Notes under the pieces: model-generated | Told to the model about the DNA's origin: nothing | What the model saw: the letters and a program-made list of their open reading frames with translations, nothing else | Databases searched by the model: none | Translations under genes and position numbers: made by a program | Shown here: positions 33,201 to 41,600 of the stretch, one piece after another | Numbering within the stretch: the first letter of the stretch is position 1 | Layout of the letters: every line of letters begins with the position of its first letter | IMG/VR virus record: IMGVR_UViG_3300029309_000019 | Span: 1-56,315 of that record | Strand: one strand, 5' to 3' | Source: a virus | Length of the DNA: 56,315 nucleotides

Positions 33201-34770
33201 TAATCCGTTAGGTATATCTATTCCAGCAGCCAACTACAACCCTAATGCTGTTGAAGACGATGGCTCTTGCCAATACGTTGTTAATGGTTGTACTGACGAA
33301 GAAAACATTCATTATGGTCAAAATTGCTCCTATATGTATTGGAGCATAGGTCAAGGTGAAAATGATGGAGCAATAGCTTGGAATATAGCAACAAATCCTA
33401 CTACAGGTGGATTATTTATAGACATGCCTAATGTAACTTTAGAGGATACTCCAGGTTGCCCTTGCTTAGTTGGAGGATGTACAGACCCTGAATCTGACAC
33501 CTATAATCCAGATGCCGACTACCTAGTTGCAGCAGATTGTGAATATTACGGATGTATGGAAGAAAATGCTTTGAACTATGATGCACAGCATACTTCTGAC
33601 CCTAATGATGAATGTCTTTTTTGTTCAGACGCTTCTACAATAAATGCTTCTGTAGATATAGATTACCTAGATAATGCTGAAGGAACCGCTCATGTTAATA
33701 TAACAGTTCAATCCGATACGTATCCATATACAGTACAATTCTATCATTCAGGCATGGAAGGTAATAATCAGTACTCTATACAATACACTGTGAATACTAA
33801 CTATGAAACAACTATACAGCTTACTGAAGATATGGGGCCAGTGCCACCTATAGAAGGTATAGGGCCTCTTATATACATTAATTATGCAGGAATTTTTGCA
33901 AACTGTCCTGTTAATATAGATTTAGACTCCAATGGAACATCTGAAGGGTTGGATTATAATGTTATAGAAGTTTTCCTTACACCAAAAATATGTCCTAGTC
34001 AAGATACTGATTTAGAGATATATAAAATTACACATCCATATATATATTTTGGTCACCCTTTAAATGGTAGTTATGCTTTTAAAACTCATAATAATGTTGG
34101 TACAGCTGCTGTTATTAAGTTTGATTTACTTGGGGCTACAGGAGACAATTATAGTCTAAATAGCTGGTGGAATAATGATGATAATTATTTACCTTATCCT
34201 AAATTAAAAAGAATTGAATTTTATGTTTTAGAAGGGCCTGTAGCGTTAAATAAATCTACCAATAATGAAGGATTAACAGATGGCAATACTTTAACTGGTT
34301 TCCCATCATTTAGCCCAGACCTTTATGGTTCAGACCCAGACATTGTTTTTGGTGGTGAAAATTATTTAGCCGACAATTCTGAAGGGTCAGGTATGCTTAG
34401 AATGATTGTGCCTTCTAAAGCTAATTCTGATGTAGATAATCCTGTTGGAATTTTAAAAGTAACTTATATTATAGAAGAAGAAGAGGGTGGAGACGAAATA
34501 GCTTGCAAGTTTTGGTACAAATTTTGGAATAGCGCTAGAAAAACTGGAACACGAACCTATACAGGTACGTATGGTTATTCCGTAGAACGTGAAGCTATTA
34601 CAGACCCTGTAATTCAAATGGAAACAGATATAGGTTCAGAATTTGGAGGTGGAGGTTTACCCCCTGTATTTACTGTAGCAAACGAATGGTTTACTGATAA
34701 TTTTTCAGAAATATCTTTAGGCAATGTTGTCGAAGAAAATCTTAATGCACTCTTAGATGAAATAGAATAA
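27250..34770 (+). CDS. Giant tail hub/stabilisation protein with SprB-like and DGSC repeats, 2506 aa
   Basis: The N-terminus (NFLGGLNRDTEQRLVSQGDY, then RHALNVRS) matches the start of P22 gp10-type tail stabilisation/hub proteins of podoviruses. The first 1200 residues look like that beta-propeller/hub part. From about residue 1307 the protein changes to surface-adhesin modules: repeats of the type GCTD..A.NY.P.A..DDGSC near residues 1307, 1485, 1511, 1553, 1661 and 1967-2100 (six to nine, some degenerate), and a SprB-like repeat at about 1577-1655 (SASGGTGPYTFFITTG, NLPAGDYEVVVQDSA, VTIDQPEP). The same DGSC repeats occur in the secreted protein at 51939-53795. The C-terminal 300 residues are unassigned. 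Probably a tail with receptor-binding extensions. Confidence 0.8.
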   Translation: MGVIDKRNFLGGLNRDTEQRLVSQGDYRHALNVRSAESEGDDVGAIENIKGFEHIINDIAGGGSLDFECIGSYQDKTMDRIIYFVCDISGSGRHRIYEYSLKSNAINILVESPFLNFQTSHFITGIRVVGHREPFAPEGILYWTDHINPPRKLNISSAKLANGSGFITATGYIAPLTNFVFSNPDSNLQAYTEIDENSFDEYYNLIKKPPTSKPDIYLDTDPEYKDNKIYGKVIQFAYRYIYSDNEVSAFSPHSLITKAYNYDPSLNFDGGLLQKFNRVNILVNTGPSDVKSIQIASKILSQDEGDGFTSQEGWALVADISTSKENLPPNSSYTYQFYNNEATEILAASQIAKLFDDVPLKAKALDVIDGGRLVLGNITNGYNVNVVPDVNIGHLYSDANLPDGADFQDNANVSISYDLTSSWHNQARQFVHKIIFTFDDVDGEQAVVDLHASGTVNHDWGSSSGCWFQGCNNCNNSYSASYDYDIEYAQNYAGLDNQGVTGAQMALDFFNNFALSTVSNILPNINNIRGDAANFCGSGIPIYTDFGNGGNSGDYSISFDGNGGIDALNNAPLAQGIIDDYTEIDFNGYFVDNFINVPGSDSPVWLSMPSSNVVVVNIHSWVYGPADCCDFDGAPSLSRVVENQDFNITGYYDFLNAEGENSIFQSGFKTGATHNLGIVYYDKFNRSSAVMSAQDNSFDVYIPSWAERDINPGQANFSSFLTWEINHLPPEWATHYQWVYAGNDLMDNFVQCSTLGIYEALQFFTENSHPLNGKYLIDVSELYRFELEKESPNFGWNFEKGDRVRFLLEEDVDGQVGSSFQNDTNPGIMLEFQVLGITGQGEYKDIFDDDVHQNRASNSTDIGNFYPDAGDQLHLAEQITELDGSTTTVNRFKKHSRFLVVESQWLDLNVAEVSSGVKYGFQGQAPYKMGSYIEVYRPKVRRDKEDVFYYEFGHRYGIYDIGGVKYHEGQFSNQDDLGGLATGEFRNGDVYLRHRSPNRSELKATFVEDYNLSDYFDSNFWDKGRPNRINEQERQVDRFATIYYSEPFIPNTNINGLSTFNSSGLVDLPYEEYNRGYGTIQKLFAKNESLIIFQEDKVSRAVVERNILFNADGSGQLSSSNRVLSQAIPYNGEYGISLHPESFAEYAGRIYFFDLDRGAVLRLSNDGLTPISDNFMRDYFGDKSQNIKIYDDTIKIHGVYDVKKDEYIVSFGGIYRLTPVNLCEISSLGNWTAQETVYTSILDEDGNPSLDEDGNPIFGNVTQDIIYGLGDVVSYEDVFYTQTCPDGATVNPPTEDECWSECTPSIGCTDIDAVNFEPLAMVNDGSCVYPCLDIDIDEIDLVVESGSLVVSSETVSYVNNEYISNADGGFSLSIIGSDVMSVLILNQSGDIVFLDLNSNGVINLPDLNSGVYTVNFIGNDILETDDLVEGMPLNEDGLTLYEEYTELLEAGDYDEYTEALEIADRMYNYLFYCGISIDVEVPLVGCTDPAAFNYVPDSSLDDGGCIYEVNGCPDPNALNYYCDENPDLCNFYDVNAPGWEITDDGSCLFPVPGCTFEEAENYNPNATEDDGSCTFCNTLEISLDYSTDATAYNSTDGTLAVSASGGTGPYTFFITTGEAGVDGVFSNLPAGDYEVVVQDSATVPCQTSLVVTIDQPEPTSGCTDNTALNYNSEALVDDGTCLFCPADFGFDITVTQPIVIGGTGGYTLQIPLDTSYGTTEQQTFTITLAHEGATITSSTQNEAGFAISSSTLAPGNYEYTFTIDTIDVTGTPSILNGCSETFSFIINDFSCVSDNRPTLFDVIDYGASGIILPINTAQIEWSFGPFNYINNPNIETTTTYSQNACLNNGFFSITVDTAEAFGDLGNTDEFWNQSEISFTSGGNENVIYSIYPSDSTLSDESGFGYSYDTENTININLVDTVVDGVAKTTINVTNIPVGTFDLFWFIYDGDSNLQCGEKIENISFTCSGCTDDGNQPTGLLYSVYNPLGISIPAANYNPNAVEDDGSCQYVVNGCTDEENIHYGQNCSYMYWSIGQGENDGAIAWNIATNPTTGGLFIDMPNVTLEDTPGCPCLVGGCTDPESDTYNPDADYLVAADCEYYGCMEENALNYDAQHTSDPNDECLFCSDASTINASVDIDYLDNAEGTAHVNITVQSDTYPYTVQFYHSGMEGNNQYSIQYTVNTNYETTIQLTEDMGPVPPIEGIGPLIYINYAGIFANCPVNIDLDSNGTSEGLDYNVIEVFLTPKICPSQDTDLEIYKITHPYIYFGHPLNGSYAFKTHNNVGTAAVIKFDLLGATGDNYSLNSWWNNDDNYLPYPKLKRIEFYVLEGPVALNKSTNNEGLTDGNTLTGFPSFSPDLYGSDPDIVFGGENYLADNSEGSGMLRMIVPSKANSDVDNPVGILKVTYIIEEEEGGDEIACKFWYKFWNSARKTGTRTYTGTYGYSVEREAITDPVIQMETDIGSEFGGGGLPPVFTVANEWFTDNFSEISLGNVVEENLNALLDEIE

Positions 34771-34773
34771 AAT

Positions 34774-35688
34774 ATGTCAAATTTTAGATTAAAAAAAGAA
34801 AGCGAAAATAAAAAAGATGGTATATGTTTGTGCGTATATGAAAATAAAAAAACATCTAAAGAAATAATTTATAGGCAAGACGGGCTATGTCCATGTCCAG
34901 AAATATATCCTGAATTTGATAATAAAAATTCAGAATCTATATCTAGCTCATTTTTAAAAGTTTCTCAAATAAAACAGTATATAAAAAGTTTTCTTATTGG
35001 ATTTAGCGCTGCGGTAGAGTTTGAGTTTGATAAGATTAAAGAAGACGTAACAAAGAAGGGAAAAGGTTTTGTTTCTGTATTTAGAAAAGACGTAGATAAT
35101 TTAATTATAAAAAGAGAAAAGAATGTAGAATCAATATCTATAACTACTAGAGGCAAAATAGATTCTTTTTACAAGAACAAAAAATTAAGAATAAAATTTT
35201 TAAAAGAAGTTACTAAAAATCAAATTAAAAGAAGTGTAGAGTCTGCAACTGAAGAAGTTGTAGAAGCCACTAAAGTACAACAAAAACAAGAAAAAAGGGT
35301 TGTTAGAAGGTCTAGAAAAAACCCTACTGCTAAATTAAAAAGGATTAATAGAGACATAAAAAAAGCTATAGAAACTCCTGTTGCAGTTGCTGTACAAGAA
35401 TCTGTTGTTCAACAACCTCAAGCAGTAACACCAACAAGACCTTCTGTTAGTAGACCTTCAAGAACTACAACTGTTAAAGGACAAACAGGTCCTAGAGGTA
35501 GAGACCCTAGAGTTGCTGAAAAATTAAAATTTGCAATCAATGAAACAATGAAAAAATTATCAGAGGCTAGAACAAAAGAAGAGTATGAAGACTTAAATCG
35601 GTCTTTTGAATTTTTAAAACAAGAATTATTTATAGAATCAGGTTCAAAACCACGCTCAACACCAGGAGGATTTAGGAGTGGTTATTAA
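34774..35688 (+). CDS. Tail/virion-associated protein of unknown function, 304 aa
   Basis: N-terminal CLCVYE and DGLCPCPEIY segments give a CxC...CxC pair. Then come charged helices and a basic Arg/Lys region (RRSRKNPTAKLKRINRDIKK), a Pro/Ser/Thr linker and a helical C-terminus. The collagen-like KGQTGPRGRD occurs once only. It lies between the tail hub and the 213-aa tail protein. No family recognised. DNA-contacting or ejection roles are possible from the basic centre. Confidence 0.6.
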   Translation: MSNFRLKKESENKKDGICLCVYENKKTSKEIIYRQDGLCPCPEIYPEFDNKNSESISSSFLKVSQIKQYIKSFLIGFSAAVEFEFDKIKEDVTKKGKGFVSVFRKDVDNLIIKREKNVESISITTRGKIDSFYKNKKLRIKFLKEVTKNQIKRSVESATEEVVEATKVQQKQEKRVVRRSRKNPTAKLKRINRDIKKAIETPVAVAVQESVVQQPQAVTPTRPSVSRPSRTTTVKGQTGPRGRDPRVAEKLKFAINETMKKLSEARTKEEYEDLNRSFEFLKQELFIESGSKPRSTPGGFRSGY

Positions 35689-35699
35689 AAATATTAGTT

Positions 35700-36341
35700 A
35701 TGCCCATAGAATTATCAGAAGACCAAAATATTGTATTTGTAGATGGTGAATTTTATATAAGAGATTATATATTGCCGCCAGAGACAGTAGCTTTTCATGA
35801 AAAAACAAATAGATGGACAACATTTTATTCTTTTTTCCCAGAAGCTTTTTGTCAAATTGGATTAGAAGTAGCTTCATTTTTGAGAGGCGAACTATTTATA
35901 CATGATAGAGATGAATTAAACTACAATAGATTTGCAGCTGAAAATCCTTTGGGTCAGCCAGTTTTTTATTATTACCCATCTGAGGTTACTGTAATAAGTA
36001 ATGCTAGCCCTTCTGAAAACAAGATATATCAATCATTATCAGAGGAATCTAGCGATATATGGGAGGTAGAATACATGGAAACTGAAAATGGTCAGATAAC
36101 AAGAATACCTGAAAATGCCTTTACAAAAGGAGCTATTTATTCTTTTCAACCAGGACACGGAACAAAAGAAAATGTACATTATGCCAACATCCCTATGGAT
36201 GAAAATAGTCCAGGAGGAATAGTTAACGGTAGTAGAATGAGAGATTATTCTTTGATAACTAAATTTAGTTATTTTAAAAATAAACTTACAAAACTTTTTG
36301 CCGTAAACTTTAACGTAACAAAGTCTTATAGAAACGATTAA
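35700..36341 (+). CDS. Tail protein, crAss-like tail-hub partner, 213 aa
   Basis: Starts MPIELSEDQNIVFVDGEFYI. The segment FHEKTNRWTTFYSFFPEAFC (about residues 32-51) resembles a conserved (V)(A)FHE.t..W.SF.SF.PE motif found at the end of stabilisation proteins in Bacteroidota podoviruses, including crAss-like ones. Here it is a separate gene after the hub. Probably part of the tail hub complex. It is the last gene before the promoter at 36342-36373. Confidence 0.6.
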   Translation: MPIELSEDQNIVFVDGEFYIRDYILPPETVAFHEKTNRWTTFYSFFPEAFCQIGLEVASFLRGELFIHDRDELNYNRFAAENPLGQPVFYYYPSEVTVISNASPSENKIYQSLSEESSDIWEVEYMETENGQITRIPENAFTKGAIYSFQPGHGTKENVHYANIPMDENSPGGIVNGSRMRDYSLITKFSYFKNKLTKLFAVNFNVTKSYRND

Positions 36342-36373
36342 TTTGTTTCACAGACTTAATTTCATTATATTTG
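36342..36373 (+). promoter_or_regulatory. Bacteroidota-type promoter for the internal virion protein genes
   Basis: TTTG (36342-36345), 20 bp, TATATTTG (36366-36373): a full consensus match, 19 bp before the ATG at 36393. Directly follows the stop codon of the 213-aa gene. Confidence 0.85.
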
Positions 36374-36392
36374 TAATTATTTAAGATAGCAG

Positions 36393-37286
36393 ATGGACCC
36401 ACTAACATTAATGACTATAGGCCAGGCTGGTTTCGGATTATACCAGACGATAAAAGGCGCAAGAGACGCAAAAAACAACGAGAGACCAGAGTATCGTACC
36501 CCTCAAGCAATGATAGATGCTATGGATACGGCAGAAAGAATGTCTTTAAGAGGGTTAAATGAACAAACTGTACAAAACTTTCAACAAGGCTTAGCCGATA
36601 CAAGAGCGGCTTCTTTTCAAGGTTTATCAAGTAGAAAAGCTGGTGTAGGTGCTGTAGCTGGTGTAGCTCAAAGGGAGATTGCTGGTCAACAGCAATTAGC
36701 TGCTATGGATGCTGAGCAAAGAATGAAAAACATTCAGTCTTTACAGCAAATGAGGGCTGCTATGGCTCAGTATGAAGATAAGGAGTTTGAATTAAATCAA
36801 ATGCAACCTTTTCAAGATAGAGCAGCAGCAGCGTCTGCTTTGCAAGGAGCTGGATTACAAAATGTTATGGGTGCAGCTCAATCTTTTGCTAAGATGGAGA
36901 TGTCTGGGTATAACCAGCAGCAAAGAGATATTAGAAGCATGAAGCGTGATTTAAAAGGTCAATTTAAAGCGCAAGCAGATTCAATGGAAGGAAGTCCTAA
37001 TTTTAGAAATATTGAAGTAGGTGGTAAAACTTTTAGAGATACGTTTCAAGAACAAAGAGCTGAAATGAATAGAAATTTTTACCAAGGATTAAATAATCCT
37101 GGTAACTTAATGGACAACTCTAGTAACAATAACTCATTTTTTTCAACTGACTCAAGTATTCAAAACGCTTTGAATAATAGTACATTCAACAATTTACCTG
37201 AAAATGTTCAAAGAATGTTAACTGACAAAGGAATAGATTTTAATGACCCTAACGTAAAAGCTCTTTTAGAGGGGATTTATAAGTAA
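36393..37286 (+). CDS. Internal virion / ejection protein, 297 aa
   Basis: Starts MDPLTLMTIGQAGFGLYQTI followed by KGARDAKNNERPEY: a hydrophobic Gly/Ala-rich N-terminus and then long Ala/Gln/Met-rich helices (QREIAGQQQLAAMDAEQRMK; SLQQMRAAMAQYED). This matches small internal core/ejection proteins of podoviruses (T7 gp14 type). It opens a three-gene set with the 462-aa and 3189-aa proteins, matching the three-component ejection sets of such phages. Role inferred from composition and order. Confidence 0.7.
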   Translation: MDPLTLMTIGQAGFGLYQTIKGARDAKNNERPEYRTPQAMIDAMDTAERMSLRGLNEQTVQNFQQGLADTRAASFQGLSSRKAGVGAVAGVAQREIAGQQQLAAMDAEQRMKNIQSLQQMRAAMAQYEDKEFELNQMQPFQDRAAAASALQGAGLQNVMGAAQSFAKMEMSGYNQQQRDIRSMKRDLKGQFKAQADSMEGSPNFRNIEVGGKTFRDTFQEQRAEMNRNFYQGLNNPGNLMDNSSNNNSFFSTDSSIQNALNNSTFNNLPENVQRMLTDKGIDFNDPNVKALLEGIYK

Positions 37287-37298
37287 ATATAAATAAAA

Positions 37299-38687
37299 AT
37301 GGCAGACGCTAAATCACAAGTATATTTAGGAAGAGAAGGCTCTGGATTAGCTCAGGTGTTTGATACATCTGGTTTAGTTGATTTTGAGCTTCAAATGAGA
37401 GATAGAAAGAAAAAGGAGTTTCAAGATAGAGAAAAAAGATTTAAAGAATCTTTAGTTGATATTGAAACATCAAAACTTTGGAGCAGAGACCTACCTCAAT
37501 TTAATGACAAATATAATCAGTACTTAGACTTTGTAAAAACAAATTCTGATGCATTGCAAACTCCTTCTAAAAATACAGATGTTTATCTTCAAAAAAGAAG
37601 ATTAGAGCAAGAATTAAAACAGTTTGCTAGTAGTTCAGCATCTTCTCAAGAATTTTACAACGGTGCTCAAACGTTAATGTTTAAGAATCCTGATAAATTT
37701 AAAGAAATATATGGTAAAGATGGCATGTCTCAATTTGATAAGTTTTCTAAAACAGCAGGAGACTTTGACAATGACTATCAAAGATTCTTTACTCCAGAAA
37801 CACAAGGTTTAGCTAGTCAGTTTAAAAATATAGTTGGTTCTGTTCCTAAAACTGGAATGGTTACTACAGAGCAGACAGGTGCAAGTGGTAGAATATTTAG
37901 AACCACGTCAGGAGGAAGTCAAAGTAGAGAAGACGTAGAATCTGCTACAAGACAAACTTATAGAACAGACCCTGCTTTTAAAAGAAGTATAGATTCTGAC
38001 TTTGAGCAAAACAATGGAACGTTTGACGGTGTTCAGTTTGAAACTGCTGAAGATTATGCTGCTGCTATGTCAGCTGGATATATTGCTGAAGGTAGCTTCA
38101 GTAGAACATCAGTTGGTGCTGGTGGAGGATTAGAGATTAATTTTGGAGGCGGTGGTAAAAGAACTGTTGATGCTATTGATAGCAGTGCACAACCTAACAA
38201 GGTAATGGGTGTTGGAGACGACAAATACGAATATACAGCTTATCAACAACAGTCTATACCTAAAGGAGAATTTAACATACAGTCTGGAGCTGATGTTCGT
38301 AAGTTTGATGGTTCAGTGGTTTCTGGAAGAGCTGACGTTATAAATCTAAAAAATGGTGTTGCTCAGATTGCCTTAATAAAACCTGATGGTTCGATAGCCT
38401 CACAGCAAGAAGAAGATGACTTTAGAGCTGGATTACCTACAGCTAAAGGATATACCTATCAGGCTATGCTTTTAGCAGAAACTAGTGCCACTATAGACAA
38501 AGTAACAGATTTACAAATATCTGATTCAGAAGGTATATATGTTCCTCTAGACCAGGTTGAATCAAGTGTAGCTGGAGCATCCAAGTATGTGGAAGGAGCT
38601 TCAGAAATGACCAGATATTATCAAAAGCTTTGGAATGAAAAACAAGAGCAACCTAAAAAGACAGATGCATTTGGAAACCCAATATAA
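37299..38687 (+). CDS. Internal virion protein, 462 aa
   Basis: Starts MADAKSQVYLGREGSGLAQV. Charged helical first half (DFELQMRDRKKKEFQDREKR; KRRLEQELKQFASSS), and a Gly-rich, beta-like second half. Between the small ejection protein and the giant polyvalent protein, the position of the middle ejection protein (T7 gp15 or P22 gp20 analogues). No enzymatic motif recognised. Assignment by position. Confidence 0.65.
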   Translation: MADAKSQVYLGREGSGLAQVFDTSGLVDFELQMRDRKKKEFQDREKRFKESLVDIETSKLWSRDLPQFNDKYNQYLDFVKTNSDALQTPSKNTDVYLQKRRLEQELKQFASSSASSQEFYNGAQTLMFKNPDKFKEIYGKDGMSQFDKFSKTAGDFDNDYQRFFTPETQGLASQFKNIVGSVPKTGMVTTEQTGASGRIFRTTSGGSQSREDVESATRQTYRTDPAFKRSIDSDFEQNNGTFDGVQFETAEDYAAAMSAGYIAEGSFSRTSVGAGGGLEINFGGGGKRTVDAIDSSAQPNKVMGVGDDKYEYTAYQQQSIPKGEFNIQSGADVRKFDGSVVSGRADVINLKNGVAQIALIKPDGSIASQQEEDDFRAGLPTAKGYTYQAMLLAETSATIDKVTDLQISDSEGIYVPLDQVESSVAGASKYVEGASEMTRYYQKLWNEKQEQPKKTDAFGNPI

Positions 38688-38693
38688 CAAACA

Positions 38694-41600
38694 ATGGAGG
38701 ATAAATTAGAACTACTTTATAATAGTTATATAGAGAACGGATTGTTAAGTTCACAAACAACACTTGAACAATTTTCTCAAGCAGACTCATCTATACAAGA
38801 AAAATTGTATCAGTCTGGTTTAGATGCTAATATAATTAGCAATCAAACAGATTTTTCAGTTTTTTCATCTGCATTTGGTAAAAAAAAAGACGATTCTGGA
38901 GCAGACTCAGAGACGCAGTCAGAAGTATCATCTGCGGATGTTCAAGAGCCTGAAACAATTTTTACACCACCTACTGAACCTACTGACAGATTTTTCAATA
39001 TTCAACAAGACCAAGAATTTCTTGAAAACAGACAAGAAACTGAAAGGATTATAGCTGAGAAAAAAGAAGATGCTTTAAATAAAATGAAGGAGTATCTTAC
39101 GAGTGATGAAAGAGGTGTAGAGCTGTCAGAATTAGATTACAGAGCTAGAAAACTTCAGAACGAACAAGTAGGTCAAAATACAGGATTAGAACCAACAACA
39201 AACCCCTCTACATTATCAACTTTAGACTTTTTAAATGACCTAGGAGGAAGAAAAGAACAAAAGGTAAGATTAGCAGAAGACTTTCAGGAACAATTTGGTC
39301 TTAGTAGAAAAGCTGCGTTAGACCTTTTTGATGAAGCTTACGATTATGCTCATGTTACAAAAACAAATGAGCTAGGTAATAGATTAGCATCAGAATCTAA
39401 TCCTGAAAATAAAGATGCTGCAGTAACAAGTATAGCTAATAGTGAAGCTAGAAATGTTCTTAAAAACTCTATTTTATTTAGTGACAAAGATGTAGAATTA
39501 TTAGACGTTACATTAAGATTAAACTCTGCTATAGAAAAAGGAGAAGACAAATCTATAATAGATAACTTAAAACAAACTAGAGCTAAGTTACTAGAGGGTA
39601 GAGATACTGATGATTTTTATAAGTTTGAATCAGGAGACTTTGAAGACCCAGAAAAGTACAAGCTTTATCAGGCAGTAATACAAGAAGAAGAAAATTTAAA
39701 ACAGCAATACGACAAATCAGGAACTCCAAAAGACTTCATGAAGAGAGCTTATAATGAGGCAGCTTTAAACTTCTATTCTTTAAAACAACAAGGCAAAAGG
39801 TATCAGCAAGAGTTATCTGAAGCTAGAAGACTTGATACTCAGGTCATAGGAGGAGGAGACAAGGCTAAAGATGTAGAGAAAAAAATAAAGGCTCTTAATG
39901 AAAAAACATACGTAGCAGAATCTAAAATGCTTGCTGCAGCTAGATTGTATGGTCTAAATGAAGACCCAGAAACATTAAAAGAAAACTTTAGATACCATAC
40001 AGACGCTGGGTTAAAAGCATTTACTAGCGGCATGAAAGGAGTGCAATCTCCTACTGTTATGGATTCTAGAAATTTTGTTACTAGTATTTTAGATGAGGCT
40101 GGCATAAAGTATGATAGTGATGTAGAGCAGGCTCTTAAGCAAACTCTTGGAGAGCAAGCTAGTCAACAGGCTGGTGGATTAAGCTCTATGCTTGTTCAAT
40201 TTGCACTTATAGATAAGACTTTGAATGTAGCAAAAGTTCCTAACCTTATACGAGGTCTTCAAGCTACAAAAAATCCTATAGTTAAATCTATGGGTTATGG
40301 ACTTAGATACTATGTAGAAGGAGAAAAGTTTCAAGCTGTTGGAGGTGACTTTTTAGGTGGTGCAGGTTTTGCAGCCTCTCAAGATGGATTAAATAAATTA
40401 GCTGATTTAGTTATTAAAAACCCTCGTGCTAAAGCCATATTTAAAGCTTTTAATTTAGGCCCTTCTTTTGTTGTAGCATCAGAAGTATCTGAAGTAATAC
40501 ATGCGGCAGAAAAAGGTTTATTTGAAGAAGGTTCTTTCAAAAGATTTGAAGAAGACATAAAGGAGTCTTACGGAGACATAGATGAAGTATCTACTAGAGT
40601 CTTACTTTCAATGGGTATGGGTTATGGTCTTGGTGGCAAAAAAATTATTAAAGACATGCGATATGGCATGTATTGGAGAAGCCCAGAAAAACTAAGACAT
40701 ACTGCAGAGGACTTAAGAAGTAAAAACAAGAATGAAAAGGGTGAGGTAAGAGAGGATGTAGAAGCTGCTGCCAAAGAACTAGAGTGGCATGCTACAGAAA
40801 TAGAAAACTATAGAAAAACAAAAGAAACTAAACAAGAAGAGTTTGAAGATATTGTCACTAAAAACGATAAATCAGAAAGCACTCTAGAAGGACAAAACGT
40901 AAAACCTACTGCAGAAAAGATAGAGGCTGAGCGCTCTGATTTAGACATAATGGAGTCTAAGATAAAAGAAGAGGTAGCTAAGAAAGAAACGAAAACTCCT
41001 GAAGTAAAACCAGAAGTAAAAGAGGTAGCAGAAACTATAGAATTGGGTGGTAGGCTTATTGATAAATCTGCATATCAAGATATTGCAGTAAGACGAGAAG
41101 CTGAATTAAATAAATTAAAGGAAGATGGAAAGGCAGACTATAGTAATGTAACTAGAGTTAATAAAAAATATGATGCAGAAATAGATGCTTTACCTACTGT
41201 AAAACAAAAATCTAAAACAGAGACCACTGAAACAGCCCCTGAAACAGTTGTTGAAACAGCACCAAAAAGATATGACTTATCTTATGGTGGAAAAGAGTAT
41301 AAGGTAGAGTTTAAGGAAGGTTCTGAAAAGTTTGACATATTTACACCTGAAGGAACAAAGCTTACATCTACAGAAGCTAGACCTATTAAGACGGCTATAT
41401 CTAGACAAGGCAAAGCTAAAGAAACTACACAGCAGTTTGAAGCTGCAAAAGCTGACTTTTTTAAAGAAGCAAAAACAAAAGAGGACATTACTAGAGAAAA
41501 GATAGAGGCTGACAGACAAGAGCAAATAAGAAAGACTCAAGAGCGTGTAGAAACAAAAACAGAAGTAGAGCCTAGACGAGAACTTGAAGATATAATTAAT

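Noticed and set aside
35470-35510. Collagen-like GPRG segment in the 304-aa tail-region protein
   Set aside because: Only one or two Gly-x-y triplets (KGQTGPRGRD), too few for a collagen-like fibre.
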